A stretch of DNA of 64,000 bases from Solirubrobacterales bacterium (GTDB lineage: Bacteria > Actinomycetota > Thermoleophilia > Solirubrobacterales > Solirubrobacteraceae). The notes under the pieces are model-generated. The model saw nothing but the letters and a program-made list of their open reading frames with translations. It was not told where the DNA came from and searched no databases. Where the stretch lies: contig JAFAYV010000089.1 of NCBI GenBank assembly GCA_019240115.1, positions 38,721 through 102,720 of the forward strand, in the 5' to 3' direction. Numbering within the stretch: position 1 is the first letter of the stretch; each line of letters starts with the position of its first letter. Of the stretch, positions 51,272-60,292 are shown one piece after another. The translations under genes and the position numbers were made by a program.

Positions 51272-53070
51272 CAGGCGGGCGTGATGATGTCCGGCGGGGG
51301 CGGGTCGGCGAACACGCCGGCGACCGCCTCGGCGCGAGTCCGCAGCACCGCGCCCTGGTTGATGTAGCCTTTGTCGGTGATCTCCCCGGCGTCGATCGAC
51401 GGCGGGTCGGCGAGCAGCAGAAGACGCTCGATCCGCGTCGCCGAACCGGCGCCCGCATTGTGGCGGGCCAGCGCGGCGGCGAGATGCTCGCGCACCCGGT
51501 CGGCGCCGCCCAGCCGGTCGGTCTCGGCCCGGTTGCACCAGCCGAGCGCGGCGACGTGGTCGCGATCGTGACCGCAGATGACCGCGTCGGAGAGGACGCC
51601 GGCGGCCGCGAGGAGCGCCAGCCGCAGCTTGCCGACGCGCACCCAGGTCCCGGTCGAGAGCTTGAAGTCCTCGGCGAGGCGCCCGTCGAAGCACAGGCCG
51701 CGGGCGGGATCGGCCTCGTCGAGTAAGCGGACCGCGTCTCCGGGACGGTAGAAGCCCTCGTCGTCGAAGGCCGCCGCGGTCGCCTCGGGATCCTCGAGGT
51801 AGCCGGGGGTGACGTTCGGCCCGCGCAGCCGGATCTCGAGCGTGTCGGCGGCGGGCACGAGCCGCAGCGTCGTCCCCGGCAGCGGCACGCCGATGCAGCC
51901 GCACGGCGAGTCCGGAAAGTGCGCGGTCGTCGCCCCCGGCGCGGTCTCGGTCGTCCCCCACGAGGCGGTAAGCGCCACCGGGTGATCGGCGATCTCGGCG
52001 GCGACCGCCGCCAGGCGGCCCCAGACGTCCTCGGGCAGCGCGGCCGCGGCGTAGAACATGAACCGCAGCCGGGAGAAGAAGCGCTCGGCGAGCGCCCGGT
52101 CGGACTCGAGGCGGCCGACGAGCAGGCCCCAGCCGGCGGGGACGTTGTAGTAGACGGTCGGGGCGATCTCCGACAGCGAGCGGACGGTCGCGCCGAACAG
52201 CTGCGGCGCCGGCCGCCCGGGATCGACGTACAGCGAGCCGCCGAACGCGAGCACCTGGTTGACGTTGTGGTTGCCCCCGAAGGTGTGGCTCCACGGCAGC
52301 CAGTCGACGAGCACCGGCGGCTCGCCGGCCAGGAACGGCCACACCCGGCCGAGCGCCGCCTGGTTGGAGCAGAGCATCCGATGGGTGTTGATCACGCCCT
52401 TGGGCGAGCCCGTCGACCCCGAGGTGAAGAGGATCTTGGCCACGGTGTCGGGCCCGGTCGCGGCGAAGGCGCGCGCGAGCCCGGGGCCGGGCGCGGTGCG
52501 CATCAGCGACGCCAGGCCGATCCGCGCCGAGCCGGCCGCGGGCGTCGCGCGGCGGCCGACGACGTGGTGCTCGACGGTGCCCTCGAGCTCTGCGAGCACG
52601 TCGCCGAACGCGCCGGGGTCCTCGGCGAACACCATCCCCGGCGTGGCGCGGCGCGCGATCGCTCGGATCCGCTCCCGGCCGCCGGGGCTCGCGGAGTACG
52701 CGGCGCTGATCGGCAGCACCGGCACGCCCGCCAGCAGCGCGCCGAGCGTCAGCAGCAGGTGGTCGACTGAGTTGCCCGACAGGATCATCAGCGGGCGTCG
52801 CGGCCCGAGCCCGGCGTCGAGCAGCGCCTGCCCGACCGCATCGGCCAGCTCCGCTCCCCGCCCCCAGCCGGTCGTGGCCCAGCCGTCGCCGTCGCGCTCG
52901 GCCACGAGCGTGCGCTCGGGGTGGCGCCGCGCGCCGGCGCGGAGGTGGTGGCCGAGGCTCGGCGGATAGTCGCCGAGCTCGTCGCGCGAGTACATCAGCC
53001 ACGACCCGTCGGGACGGCGATCGAGCGCGATCCGGGGCGGCGCGAACAGGTCGACGGTGGCCGGCGGCAC
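51271..53070 (-). CDS. Feruloyl-CoA synthetase-like acyl-CoA ligase
   Basis: 599 residues, GTG 53070. Motifs: ILFTSGSTGSPKGVINTHRML (adenylate loop), VDWLPWSHTFGGNHNVNQVL, LTASWGTTETAPGATTAHF, GPNVTPGYLEDPEAT, and the C-terminal EITDKGYINQGAVL typical of feruloyl-CoA synthetases. It would activate ferulate-like hydroxycinnamates for side-chain shortening. The operon continues with a thiolase (now broken) and a hydrolase, matching CoA-dependent beta-oxidative ferulate degradation. Soluble. Confidence 0.9.
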   Translation of the reverse strand: MPPATVDLFAPPRIALDRRPDGSWLMYSRDELGDYPPSLGHHLRAGARRHPERTLVAERDGDGWATTGWGRGAELADAVGQALLDAGLGPRRPLMILSGNSVDHLLLTLGALLAGVPVLPISAAYSASPGGRERIRAIARRATPGMVFAEDPGAFGDVLAELEGTVEHHVVGRRATPAAGSARIGLASLMRTAPGPGLARAFAATGPDTVAKILFTSGSTGSPKGVINTHRMLCSNQAALGRVWPFLAGEPPVLVDWLPWSHTFGGNHNVNQVLAFGGSLYVDPGRPAPQLFGATVRSLSEIAPTVYYNVPAGWGLLVGRLESDRALAERFFSRLRFMFYAAAALPEDVWGRLAAVAAEIADHPVALTASWGTTETAPGATTAHFPDSPCGCIGVPLPGTTLRLVPAADTLEIRLRGPNVTPGYLEDPEATAAAFDDEGFYRPGDAVRLLDEADPARGLCFDGRLAEDFKLSTGTWVRVGKLRLALLAAAGVLSDAVICGHDRDHVAALGWCNRAETDRLGGADRVREHLAAALARHNAGAGSATRIERLLLLADPPSIDAGEITDKGYINQGAVLRTRAEAVAGVFADPPPPDIITPA

Positions 53071-53194
53071 TGCGTGCAGCGTAATCCCTTCCCCGCATGA
53101 ACGGCCCGGCCTGGAAACGGCCGCCCGGCACGGATGCGTCCGCTCTGACCGGCACCGGTGACATCGTCACGCCACCCGATCACCGCAGGCGCGC

Positions 53195-53897
53195 CATGCC
53201 CGCCTGACCGCGGGGAGCAGTCGCTGGCTCGCGCAGCAGCTGCCCGCCGCGCGGATCGTCAACGGCAGCGGCGGCACCGACGTCTGCAGCGCGTTCGTCA
53301 CCGGCTCGGCGGCGCAGCCGGTGCGGATCGGCGAGATCACCGGCCCCGCGCTCGGCGTCGCGGCGTGCGCTACGACGAGGAGGGTCGGGAGGTCGTCGGC
53401 GAGCGCGGCGAGCTCGTCGTCACCCGGCCGATGCCCTCGATGCCGGTCGGGTTCTGGGGCGACGACGACGGGCGTCGGTACCGGGAGGCGTACTTCGAGC
53501 GCTTCCCGGGCGTCTGGTGCCAGGGCGACTGGATCCGCTTCTCACCGGCGGGCACCTGCGTCGTCTCGGGTCGCGGGACAGGAACGCCTCGACCTGCGTG
53601 AGCGCGCGGCGCGGGCTGCTCTCGGACGCGACGCTCAACCGCGGCGGCGTGCGCCTGGGCACCGCCGAGTTCTACGCGGTGGTGCAGGAGCTGGCCGAGG
53701 TCGACGAGGCGCTCGTCGTCCACCTCGAGGACGTGGCCGGCGGGCCCGGTGAGCTGCTCCTGTTCGCCCAGCTCGCGCCGGTCAAGCGGATCCTCGCCGG
53801 CGCCGATCCCGACGCGGTGACGAGCCGCGGGTCGCTGCGCAACCCGGACGCGCTGCGGGCGTTCGTCGAGTTCGCCGGCCGCCGTCAGGCGGCCTGA
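53195..53897 (+). pseudogene. Acetoacetyl-CoA synthetase remnant
   Basis: Three frames carry the C-terminal half of an AACS-type ligase. The first is RWLAQQLPAARIVNGSGGTD with VCSAFVTGSAAQPVRIGEI. Then, after a shift near 53365, come RYDEEGREVVGERGELVV and TRPMPSMPVGFWGDDDGRRY with FPGVWCQGDWIRFSPAGTC. About 47 bp of foreign-looking sequence interrupts VVSGR. The last frame gives SDATLNRGGVRLGTAEFYAV and GPGELLLFAQLA. The N-terminal half and the true C-terminus are missing; the last ~35 codons look unrelated. Confidence 0.85.
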
Positions 53898-53924
53898 GAC
53901 GCCGTGCCGCCGGTCTGTCCGGCC

Positions 53925-53970
53925 GCCGTCAGGGCCTGCTTGAACTGTCCCGTCAGGGCCTGCTTGAACT
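53925..53970. repeat. 24-bp-period tandem duplication
   Basis: CCGTCAGGGCCTGCTTGAAC followed by TG occurs at 53925-53946 and again at 53949-53970. It lies between the AACS remnant and the NhaA-DsbA gene, in no gene. Confidence 0.9.
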
Positions 53971-54012
53971 GCAGGCCCCGGTGATGGGTCAGGTCGGGAA
54001 CGGCTCCTCCGG

Positions 54013-55950
54013 CTACTGCGCGAGTGCGACCCGCGCCCGCGCGAGCCGCACCGCCCTGGTCAGCGTCGGCAGATCGTAGGCCTCCTGGTGGCGATGGCCG
54101 TTGATGAAGAACGTCGGGGTGCCCGAGACGCCGCTGAGGTCGGCCGATTCGACGTCCTGCGCGATGTGTCCCGAGCCCTTGCGCTTGCGCAGCGCCTCGC
54201 GGAAGGCTTCCATGTCGAGCTCGAGCTCCTGCGCGTAGCCGAGGATCGCCCGCAGAGTCAGGTCGCCCTGGTGGGAGAGCATCAGCTCGTGCATCTCCCA
54301 GAAGCGGCCGAGGGTGCCGGCGGCCTCGGAGGCCTCGGCGGCGAGCTGGGCGTGGGGATGGACGTCGTTGAGCGGGAGGTGGCGCCAGACGTAGCGCAGG
54401 TCGCCGAAATCGGCGAGCAGATCGCGCAGCACCGTCTCGGCCTGGCCGCAGAACGGGCATTCGAGGTCGCCGTACTCGAGCAGCGTCACCGCGGCGTCGT
54501 GCGGACCGCGGATGTGGTCGCGCTCGTCGTTGACCGGTACGGCGAGATCGACGATCGCCTCGGCCTCGCCGACGAGCGCGCGCAGTCGCAGCCGCCGCGG
54601 CAGCCGGGCCGTGAACCGGATGACCAGCCAGCTGACGACCGGCGCGGCGACAAGCGTGGTCAGCACGCCGAGCTTGGCTTCGCGCAGAGCCTCCCCGTGG
54701 AAGGCGAGGGTGGCGATGAGCAGCGAGACGGTGAAGCCGATGCCGGCGACCGCGCCGCCGCCGATCACCGACGCCCAGCCGACCGGCGGACGGATCGAGC
54801 CGCGGCTGCACCGGGTGACGAGCCAGGTGCCGGCGCTGATCCCGATCGGCTTGCCGATGAGGTAGGCGGCGAGGATCCCGAGCGTGATCGCCGAGGTGTA
54901 GGCGTGGCGCAGGAACGAGCCGTCGATCGCAAAGCCGGCGTTGGCGAGCGCGAACAGCGGTACGACGACGTAGCCGGCGAACGGGTGAAACAGCGCCTGG
55001 AAGCGCTCGTTGGGCGAGATCGCCGAGCGCAGCCCGGCGCGCGCTGACTGCTGCAGCTCCGAGCTCGGCTGCTCGCGAAAGACGCGGAACAGGTCGGTGG
55101 CGCGCTCGAGGTCGGCGCGGGCCGCGGGGTAGGCGATGGTCACCAGCCCGGTGGCCAGCCCGACGACGATCGGATCGACGCCCGACTTCAGGAACGCCAC
55201 CCACGCGATGACGGCGAGCAGCGCGTACACGCCGCCGTTGCGCACGCCGGCGCCGCGGGCGGCGACGATGATCGCGAACACGCCAAGCCCGATGAGCAGC
55301 GGCGTCGCATGCACCGAGGTGGTCAACACGACCGCGATGACGACCAGCGCGACGAGGTCGTCGACGACGGCCACGGTGAGGATGAACGCTCGCAGGCTGT
55401 CGGGGAAGCGGCGCCCGACGAGCGCGAGCATCCCGAGCGCGAACGCGGTGTCGGTCGACATGGCGGTTCCCCACCCCCCTGCGGGAGCCGGTCCGCGGAT
55501 CGCGAGATAGATGACGACCGGCACCACCATGCCGCTCAGGCCCGCGGCCAGCGGCAGCAGCAGCCGCCGGCGGTCGCGCAGCTCGCCGAGGTCGAACTCG
55601 CGGCGCGCCTCGAGTCCGACGACGAAGAAGAACACCGCCATCAGCCCGTCGTTGACCCAGTGGCGCAGATCCTGGGTGAGGCCGGAGCCGCCGATGCGGA
55701 TGCTCAGCGCCGTGTGCCACACCCGCTCGTAACCGCCGTCGCCGACGTTCGCCCACACGAGCGCGGCGATCGCCCCGACGAGCAGCACCGCCGCCGAGCC
55801 CGTCTCGGTGCGCATGAAGTCGCGCAGCGGCGCCTCGAGGTTGCGCGCCCACGCCGTCCTGCCGCTCAGCGGCCCGCGCAGCGCGGCGGCGACCCCCGTC
55901 CCTGCGCCGCCCGCCCCGGGCTGGCGCCCCGATCCGGTCGTGTCGACCAT
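54013..55950 (-). CDS. nhaA: NhaA Na+/H+ antiporter fused to a DsbA-like thioredoxin domain
   Basis: 645 residues from ATG 55950. Residues about 40-420 are NhaA: WVNDGLMAVFFFVVGLEARREF, STDTAFALGMLALVGRRFP, LTVAVVDDLVALVVIAV (the Asp pair of the ion site) and IGFTVSLLIATLAF. From about 455 a DsbA fold follows: VTLLEYGDLECPFCGQAETVL (CxxC), WRHLPLNDVHPHAQLAAEA and GVSGTPTFFINGHRH with the cis-Pro. The fusion recurs in actinobacteria. The thioredoxin part may sit on either membrane face; its purpose is unknown. Confidence 0.93.
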   Translation of the reverse strand: MVDTTGSGRQPGAGGAGTGVAAALRGPLSGRTAWARNLEAPLRDFMRTETGSAAVLLVGAIAALVWANVGDGGYERVWHTALSIRIGGSGLTQDLRHWVNDGLMAVFFFVVGLEARREFDLGELRDRRRLLLPLAAGLSGMVVPVVIYLAIRGPAPAGGWGTAMSTDTAFALGMLALVGRRFPDSLRAFILTVAVVDDLVALVVIAVVLTTSVHATPLLIGLGVFAIIVAARGAGVRNGGVYALLAVIAWVAFLKSGVDPIVVGLATGLVTIAYPAARADLERATDLFRVFREQPSSELQQSARAGLRSAISPNERFQALFHPFAGYVVVPLFALANAGFAIDGSFLRHAYTSAITLGILAAYLIGKPIGISAGTWLVTRCSRGSIRPPVGWASVIGGGAVAGIGFTVSLLIATLAFHGEALREAKLGVLTTLVAAPVVSWLVIRFTARLPRRLRLRALVGEAEAIVDLAVPVNDERDHIRGPHDAAVTLLEYGDLECPFCGQAETVLRDLLADFGDLRYVWRHLPLNDVHPHAQLAAEASEAAGTLGRFWEMHELMLSHQGDLTLRAILGYAQELELDMEAFREALRKRKGSGHIAQDVESADLSGVSGTPTFFINGHRHQEAYDLPTLTRAVRLARARVALAQ

Positions 55951-56257
55951 GCCTGCATTTTGACGCGCCCGAGCACCGACGATCACGATGCCCACGGGCC
56001 GGCGCGCCGTGACACGATCACGCGATGGCGCTGCGCCCCGCGGCCCCTGCCTGCGGAACCTCGAGCGGCAGCCGGGATCGATCTCCCGCCCGATCGCGTC
56101 CCCGCGACCTTTCCGCGCGATCGCGGATGGCGAGCTCAGCGGGCGCGTCTCGATCCACCACCGCCTCACACCGCGCGGCCGGTTCGACAGGACCGTGCCT
56201 CCGGCTGGCCGCCGCTCGGTGCGATGGCCGCTGGCGCGCCGGCCGGATCGAATGCAT

Positions 56258-56365
56258 CCACACGGGCGACCACTCCCTGAACCGGCCTGGACTCCGAGCG
56301 GCCGACCACTCCCTGAACCGGCCTGGACTCCGGGCGGCCGACCACTCCGTGCGCCGGTCTGGAAC
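56258..56365. repeat. About three 36-bp tandem repeats
   Basis: GACCACTCCCTGAACCGGCC recurs at 56268 and 56304, with a diverged copy GACCACTCCGTGCGCCGGTC at 56340, giving a 36-bp period. The units are contiguous with no unique spacers, so this is a tandem repeat and not a CRISPR array. Confidence 0.9.
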
Positions 56366-56416
56366 TCCGGGCGGGAGGGGTAACACGACATCCGGCGGCG
56401 GCGGCGCCGCCGGGAG

Positions 56417-56450
56417 TCGTACAACCCCCGGTTTCCGGGGGTCAGACGAC
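56417..56450. other. Symmetric stem-loop
   Basis: GTCGT, 4 nt, CCCCCGG (56425-56431), TTT loop, CCGGGGG (56435-56441), 4 nt, ACGAC. The two stems are separated by a symmetric internal loop. No U-run, so it need not be a terminator. It could be a structured leader or a protein-binding site. Confidence 0.5.
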
Positions 56451-56624
56451 GTCGGCCCCCCGAGCGCGCCCCCCAGAGTCGTGGCACCCCCACCGAGGTG
56501 TGGCTGCGGTCCTTCCGAGAGCGGCAGACGCCTCGGCGATCGGCCCGCCCGAAGGACGGCCGCCGATCCGGGCGGATGGCCGCTGGCGCGCCCGGGGGGG
56601 ATGAATCAGCAGGGGTCCTCAGGC

Positions 56625-57175
56625 GGTCACGGCCAGGTCGATCTTCAACTTCGCCGCGCGGGCCGGATGTCGACCCGGGCGACGAGCTCGCGCAGCACCG
56701 TCTCCAGCTCGAGCTGGGCGAACGCCGCGCCGAGGCACCGGCGCACGCCGCCGCCGAACGGGATCCATGTGTTGGCCGGTGAGCATGTCGAGCAGCCGGC
56801 GCAGCGCGACGCGCAGCCGATCGCGCCGACCGGGGTCGGCGACGCCGAGCACGCCCAGGATGATCTCGAGGCCGAGCGCCTGCATCGGGGGCCGCAGCCG
56901 CACGGTCTCTCCGGCGGCCAGCCGTCGATCTCCCGGCCGGCGAGCGCGCTCATCAACTCGCCGTAGCGCGACATCCGCTCGCCTGGAAGGCCGGCAGCAG
57001 CAGGCGGCGCGGACGCAGATGCGCGCGGCCGTCGAGCAGCAGCACCGAATGGCTGCCGCGCACCGGCGCACTGGCCCATCGTCCACTGCGCCCCGCGGAC
57101 CCACATCGCGGTCTGCAGCGCGACGGGCATCCGCGGTCCCGGAGGCAGGTTGGACAGGTCAAGAGGCGCGCGCGC
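56625..57175 (-). pseudogene. Cytochrome P450 remnant
   Basis: Minus-strand pieces in several frames. The N-terminal LDLSNLPPGPRMPVALQTAM gives the proline-rich P450 start. A second piece reads RYGSHSVLLLDGRAHL-type text followed by GERMSRYGELMSALAGREID. A third is VRLRPPMQALGLEIILGVLG and RLRVALRRLLDMLTG. After loss of roughly 250 codons, including the I-helix and ExxR, comes TWIPFGGGVRRCLGAAFAQL with the heme-Cys loop, then LETVLRELVAR. It begins inside the last bases of the Rieske gene on the same strand, so it was probably its operon partner. Confidence 0.85.
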
Positions 57176-58433
57176 CGAACATCGGGACGCTCTGCACGTC
57201 ATCGCCGGGCGGGACGCGCCGGCGCCCGACCATCCGGTCGGCGACCATGTTCTGGAAGCGGTGGAGCGGCTCCTCGAAGCGGTAGCAGAGCCGACCTCCG
57301 GGGAACGGCGTCGAGTCGAGTCCCGCCTGGACGCGCTCGACGATGCCGATGTCCTCGCGATTGACGCCGTCCCAGAAGCGCGCAAGGCCGTCGACCGCCG
57401 ACTCGGCGTCGCCGCCGCCGGTCGTGCCGCGAGGGGTCAGCAGATACGTCGTCTCGTGGGTGAGCCGGGGGCTCAGCGGCCGGGCGAGGATGACGAAGAC
57501 GTGGTTGGGCAGGACGTTGATCGCGACGTTGGGAAAGATCCAGGCGAAGCGCGCGCTCGTCGCGTCGGACGCGTCGAGGCCGTCGAGCGGCGCCAGCCCG
57601 CTCTGCCATCCCCCGTCCTCGGTGTCGGGGGCGATCGGCGAGGTGCAGAAGCCGCAGTACATGCCGGCGCCCTGCCAGCGATGGTGGGCCTCGATCGGCG
57701 ACACCTTGACGAGCCCCGGGTGGATCCAGGGCAGGTGGTAGTATTCCATGAAGTTCTCGGCGATGAGCTTGTAGTTGGCGGCGATCTCGTACTCGCCGGT
57801 GCGGGCGAGCTCTAACTCCGGTAGGCGGTAGCCGGCCGTCCGGCGCTCGAGATCGCCGAGATGCTCGGCCAGCGGGCCGGCGCCGCCGTCGAGGTTGAGG
57901 AACACGAGCGGCCCCCACTCGTCGACCGCGACGGGCAGCAGGCCGTAGTCGGCGCGATGAAACGCCGCCACGTCGGCGGTCTCGAACGCTGCCCGCTGGT
58001 CGGCCGGGATGTCGGAGCCGGCGAACAGCGGCGTCCCCACGCACCGGCCTTCGCGGTCATAGGCCCAGCTGTGGTACGGGCAGCGGAGGTAGCGCCCGAC
58101 GCGCGTCGTGTCGGCGGTCACCAGGCGCGTGCCGCGATGCCGGCAGACGTTGTAGTACGCGCCGAGCGCGCCGTCGTCGGCGCGCACGACGACGACCGAG
58201 CGCCCCGCGACGTCGGCGACGAGCGCATCGCCGGGCTCGCGCAGCGTCGCCGAGCACCCCACCGCCACCCAGCTCGAGGCGAACACGCGCTCGCGCTCGA
58301 GCGCGAGGAAGGCATCCGAGGTGTAGGCGTCGGGCACGAGCGTCTCGGCGAGCGCGACCGGTCGTCGGGTCGCCGCGTAGGTCTCCTCGCGCGTGAACAC
58401 GTCTCCCGAGCCGCTGTCGATCCGGTTGGTCAT
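57159..58433 (-). CDS. Rieske-type aromatic ring-hydroxylating oxygenase, large subunit
   Basis: 424 residues from ATG 58433. Rieske 2Fe-2S site: VCRHRGTRLV (CxH) and LRCPYHSWAYD (CxxH) about 20 residues apart. The catalytic domain has LIAENFMEYYHLPWIHPGLV, containing the mononuclear-iron histidines and the bridging acidic region. It likely hydroxylates or demethylates an aromatic or quaternary-amine substrate, needing a reductase encoded elsewhere. A broken P450 follows immediately. No small subunit is adjacent. Confidence 0.91.
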   Translation of the reverse strand: MTNRIDSGSGDVFTREETYAATRRPVALAETLVPDAYTSDAFLALERERVFASSWVAVGCSATLREPGDALVADVAGRSVVVVRADDGALGAYYNVCRHRGTRLVTADTTRVGRYLRCPYHSWAYDREGRCVGTPLFAGSDIPADQRAAFETADVAAFHRADYGLLPVAVDEWGPLVFLNLDGGAGPLAEHLGDLERRTAGYRLPELELARTGEYEIAANYKLIAENFMEYYHLPWIHPGLVKVSPIEAHHRWQGAGMYCGFCTSPIAPDTEDGGWQSGLAPLDGLDASDATSARFAWIFPNVAINVLPNHVFVILARPLSPRLTHETTYLLTPRGTTGGGDAESAVDGLARFWDGVNREDIGIVERVQAGLDSTPFPGGRLCYRFEEPLHRFQNMVADRMVGRRRVPPGDDVQSVPMFGARAS

Positions 58434-58661
58434 CGTGGAGCGCCGAGCGTAGGCGTTCGCCGGACGCGTCACAACCGCGATCGGCCCGAGGATCGGCGGA
58501 CTGCAGTTCGCCGCCGACGGGCGCTGTCGTTCGTGGCCGACGCCGTCGCCGACGGATCGCCGTCTGGCAGCTGCTCCTCGCGCCCCGGCCACGGCGCGTC
58601 CGTCGCTGCGCTCATGCCGTCCCGAGCGCGCGGGAGGTCTCAGGCGAATGACCGCAGGGGA

Positions 58662-59567
58662 TTACGCGAAGTAGTGGCCCGCCTCCACGTCCTGCACCCA
58701 GCCGGGATGGGTCGGCTCCCAGCCCAGCAGTTGGCGGGTCTGGTCGTTGGACGTCGGGTTGTCGAGGCCCGCGAAGGCGGCGAGGAAGCCGAGGTACTGC
58801 GGCGCCTGGTCATCGGTGATGCTCTTGGTCTCGATCCCGAGCTTGCCGGCGATCGTCTCGGCGATCACCGTGCGCGGAATGCCCGTGTCACCGACGCCGT
58901 GCAGGGTCGAGCCGGCCGGAGCCTTCTCCAACGCCAGGCGGTAGAGCACGCCGATGTCATATGTGTTCGCCGCCGGCCAGCGGTTCGAGCCGTCACCGGT
59001 ATATGCCGCCACCCCGTTCTCCCGAGCGAAGCCGATCAGGGCATGGGTGAAGCCATGGTGGTCGAGGTCTGAGTGGACCATCGGCGCGAGCCGCACGACG
59101 GAGGAGCGCACGCCCTGCTGAGCCAGGCCGATCGTGTAGTTCGCCGCATCGACGCGGGGACCGCCGTCGGACTGGTCCTCCTCGGTGCCGGGGCGGCCGG
59201 TGATCCCGGCCATGGCGAGCATCAGGGTGCCGCCGGTCGTGACGAAGGGCTTGTCGGTGCCGATCAGCGTCTCGCCGATCGCCTGGATGGCGGCCAGGTC
59301 CGAGTCGACTGCGCCCATGAAGTCGCCGCTGCGCATGGCCTCGTGCTTGAAGGCGAGGTGGATCACGCCGTCGGCCTCGGCGGCCGCGGCCTTGAGCGCC
59401 GCGAGGTCGTCGAGATCGCCGCGGCGGACCTCGGCACCAAGGGCGGCGACGGTCTGCGCCGAGGCGTCGGAGCGGGCGAGACCGACGACCTGATGTGCGT
59501 TGTTGACAAGTTCGGGGATCACGGCGGAGGCGATGTGGCCGGACGCGCCGGTGACAAATACGCGCAT
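58662..59567 (-). CDS. NAD(P)-dependent extended SDR (NAD-dependent epimerase/NmrA-like)
   Basis: 301 residues from ATG 59567, with GGAG about 8 bp upstream. MRVFVTGASGHIASAVIPELVN is an atypical/extended SDR cofactor motif (TGxxGxI). RRGDLDDLAALKAAAAEADGVIHLAF gives the second Rossmann half. NRWPAANTYDIGVLYRLALEKAP matches the epimerase/dehydratase family end domain. The YxxxK is not obvious in classical form. Divergent from a TetR regulator that probably controls it. Confidence 0.87.
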   Translation of the reverse strand: MRVFVTGASGHIASAVIPELVNNAHQVVGLARSDASAQTVAALGAEVRRGDLDDLAALKAAAAEADGVIHLAFKHEAMRSGDFMGAVDSDLAAIQAIGETLIGTDKPFVTTGGTLMLAMAGITGRPGTEEDQSDGGPRVDAANYTIGLAQQGVRSSVVRLAPMVHSDLDHHGFTHALIGFARENGVAAYTGDGSNRWPAANTYDIGVLYRLALEKAPAGSTLHGVGDTGIPRTVIAETIAGKLGIETKSITDDQAPQYLGFLAAFAGLDNPTSNDQTRQLLGWEPTHPGWVQDVEAGHYFA

Positions 59568-59590
59568 GGAGAACTCCAGATGAGATCGAA

Positions 59591-59637
59591 TGTCACTTGG
59601 TGTCATCACCCTAGCACCTTCACGGCACCAGGTGTCA
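59591..59637. promoter_or_regulatory. Two TetR-type operator sites in the divergent spacer
   Basis: TGTCACTTGGTGTCA (59591-59605) is an imperfect palindrome, and GGCACCAGGTGTCA (59624-59637) is a second, weaker copy. Both contain GGTGTCATCA as a direct repeat. They sit between the SDR and TetR starts, as expected for one dimeric repressor serving both promoters. Confidence 0.6.
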
Positions 59638-59656
59638 TCAACTACGCTCAGCTGCG

Positions 59657-60220
59657 GTGTCCCGCTGGGAACCAGACGCCGAAGGCCGACTCGGCAAGGC
59701 CGCCATCACCCTGTTCGCGGAGCAGGGCTACGACGAGACGACGGTCGCGGAGATCGCCGAGGCCGCGGGGCTGACCAAGCGGACCTTCTTCCGCTACTTC
59801 TCCGACAAGCGCGAGGTGCTGTTCAACGGCTCACACGAGCTTGCCGAGCGCTGGATCGGCGGGATCGAGGCGGCCCCGGAGGACGCCGGTCCGATGGCCG
59901 CGGTGTCCGTCGGGCTCGATGAGGTGGCGGAGCTGTTCGCCGACCGTCACGCCTTCGCCAGGTTGCGATCCCGGATCATCGCGGCCAACCCGGAACTGCA
60001 GGAGCGCGAGCTGATCAAGCTCCAGTCCCTGGCCGGCGCCATCCAGGCAGCGCTCGTGGATCGCGGCGTGTCGGTGAACGCCGCGATCCTTGCCTCCCAG
60101 GCGAGCGTGACCGTCTTTCACGTCGCCTTCGCCCACTGGGTGGAGCAGGACGACCCGGCCGCCCTCAGGCGACTGATGGACGAGTCGCTGGAGGAGCTGC
60201 GGTCGGTGACCGCCGCTTGA
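59657..60220 (+). CDS. TetR-family transcriptional regulator
   Basis: 187 residues, GTG 59657. The N-terminal TetR HTH reads AAITLFAEQGYDETTVAEIAEAAGLTKRTFFRYFSDKREVLF. The C-terminal ligand domain is helical (AFARLRSRIIAANPELQERELIKLQSLAGAIQAAL). Adjacent divergent SDR and shared palindromes suggest it represses that gene until a small-molecule inducer binds. Confidence 0.93.
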   Translation: MSRWEPDAEGRLGKAAITLFAEQGYDETTVAEIAEAAGLTKRTFFRYFSDKREVLFNGSHELAERWIGGIEAAPEDAGPMAAVSVGLDEVAELFADRHAFARLRSRIIAANPELQERELIKLQSLAGAIQAALVDRGVSVNAAILASQASVTVFHVAFAHWVEQDDPAALRRLMDESLEELRSVTAA

Positions 60221-60292
60221 CGACCCGGGTCGATCCGCGCGCTGATCGGCACGCCGGCGATCTGGCCGAGGTCGCGCACGTGCGGAGCTCGA

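Larger units (their letters stand above)
55951..56624. other. Repeat-rich noncoding stretch upstream of nhaA
   Basis: About 670 bases without a supportable gene. It contains three 36-bp repeats (56258-56365) and a strong C/G hairpin (56417-56450). Frames are open on both strands only because of GC bias and repetition. It may be the 5' leader of the nhaA transcript plus debris next to the P450 remnant. Confidence 0.55.

Noticed and set aside
53898..54012. C-terminal extension of NhaA-DsbA through the tandem repeat (FKQALTGQFKQALT)
   Set aside because: The NhaA-DsbA frame has its own stop at 54013. The extension belongs to another frame and is only the 24-bp duplication.
56258..56365. 36-bp repeats as a CRISPR array
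   Set aside because: Units are contiguous without spacers, and no cas genes are nearby.
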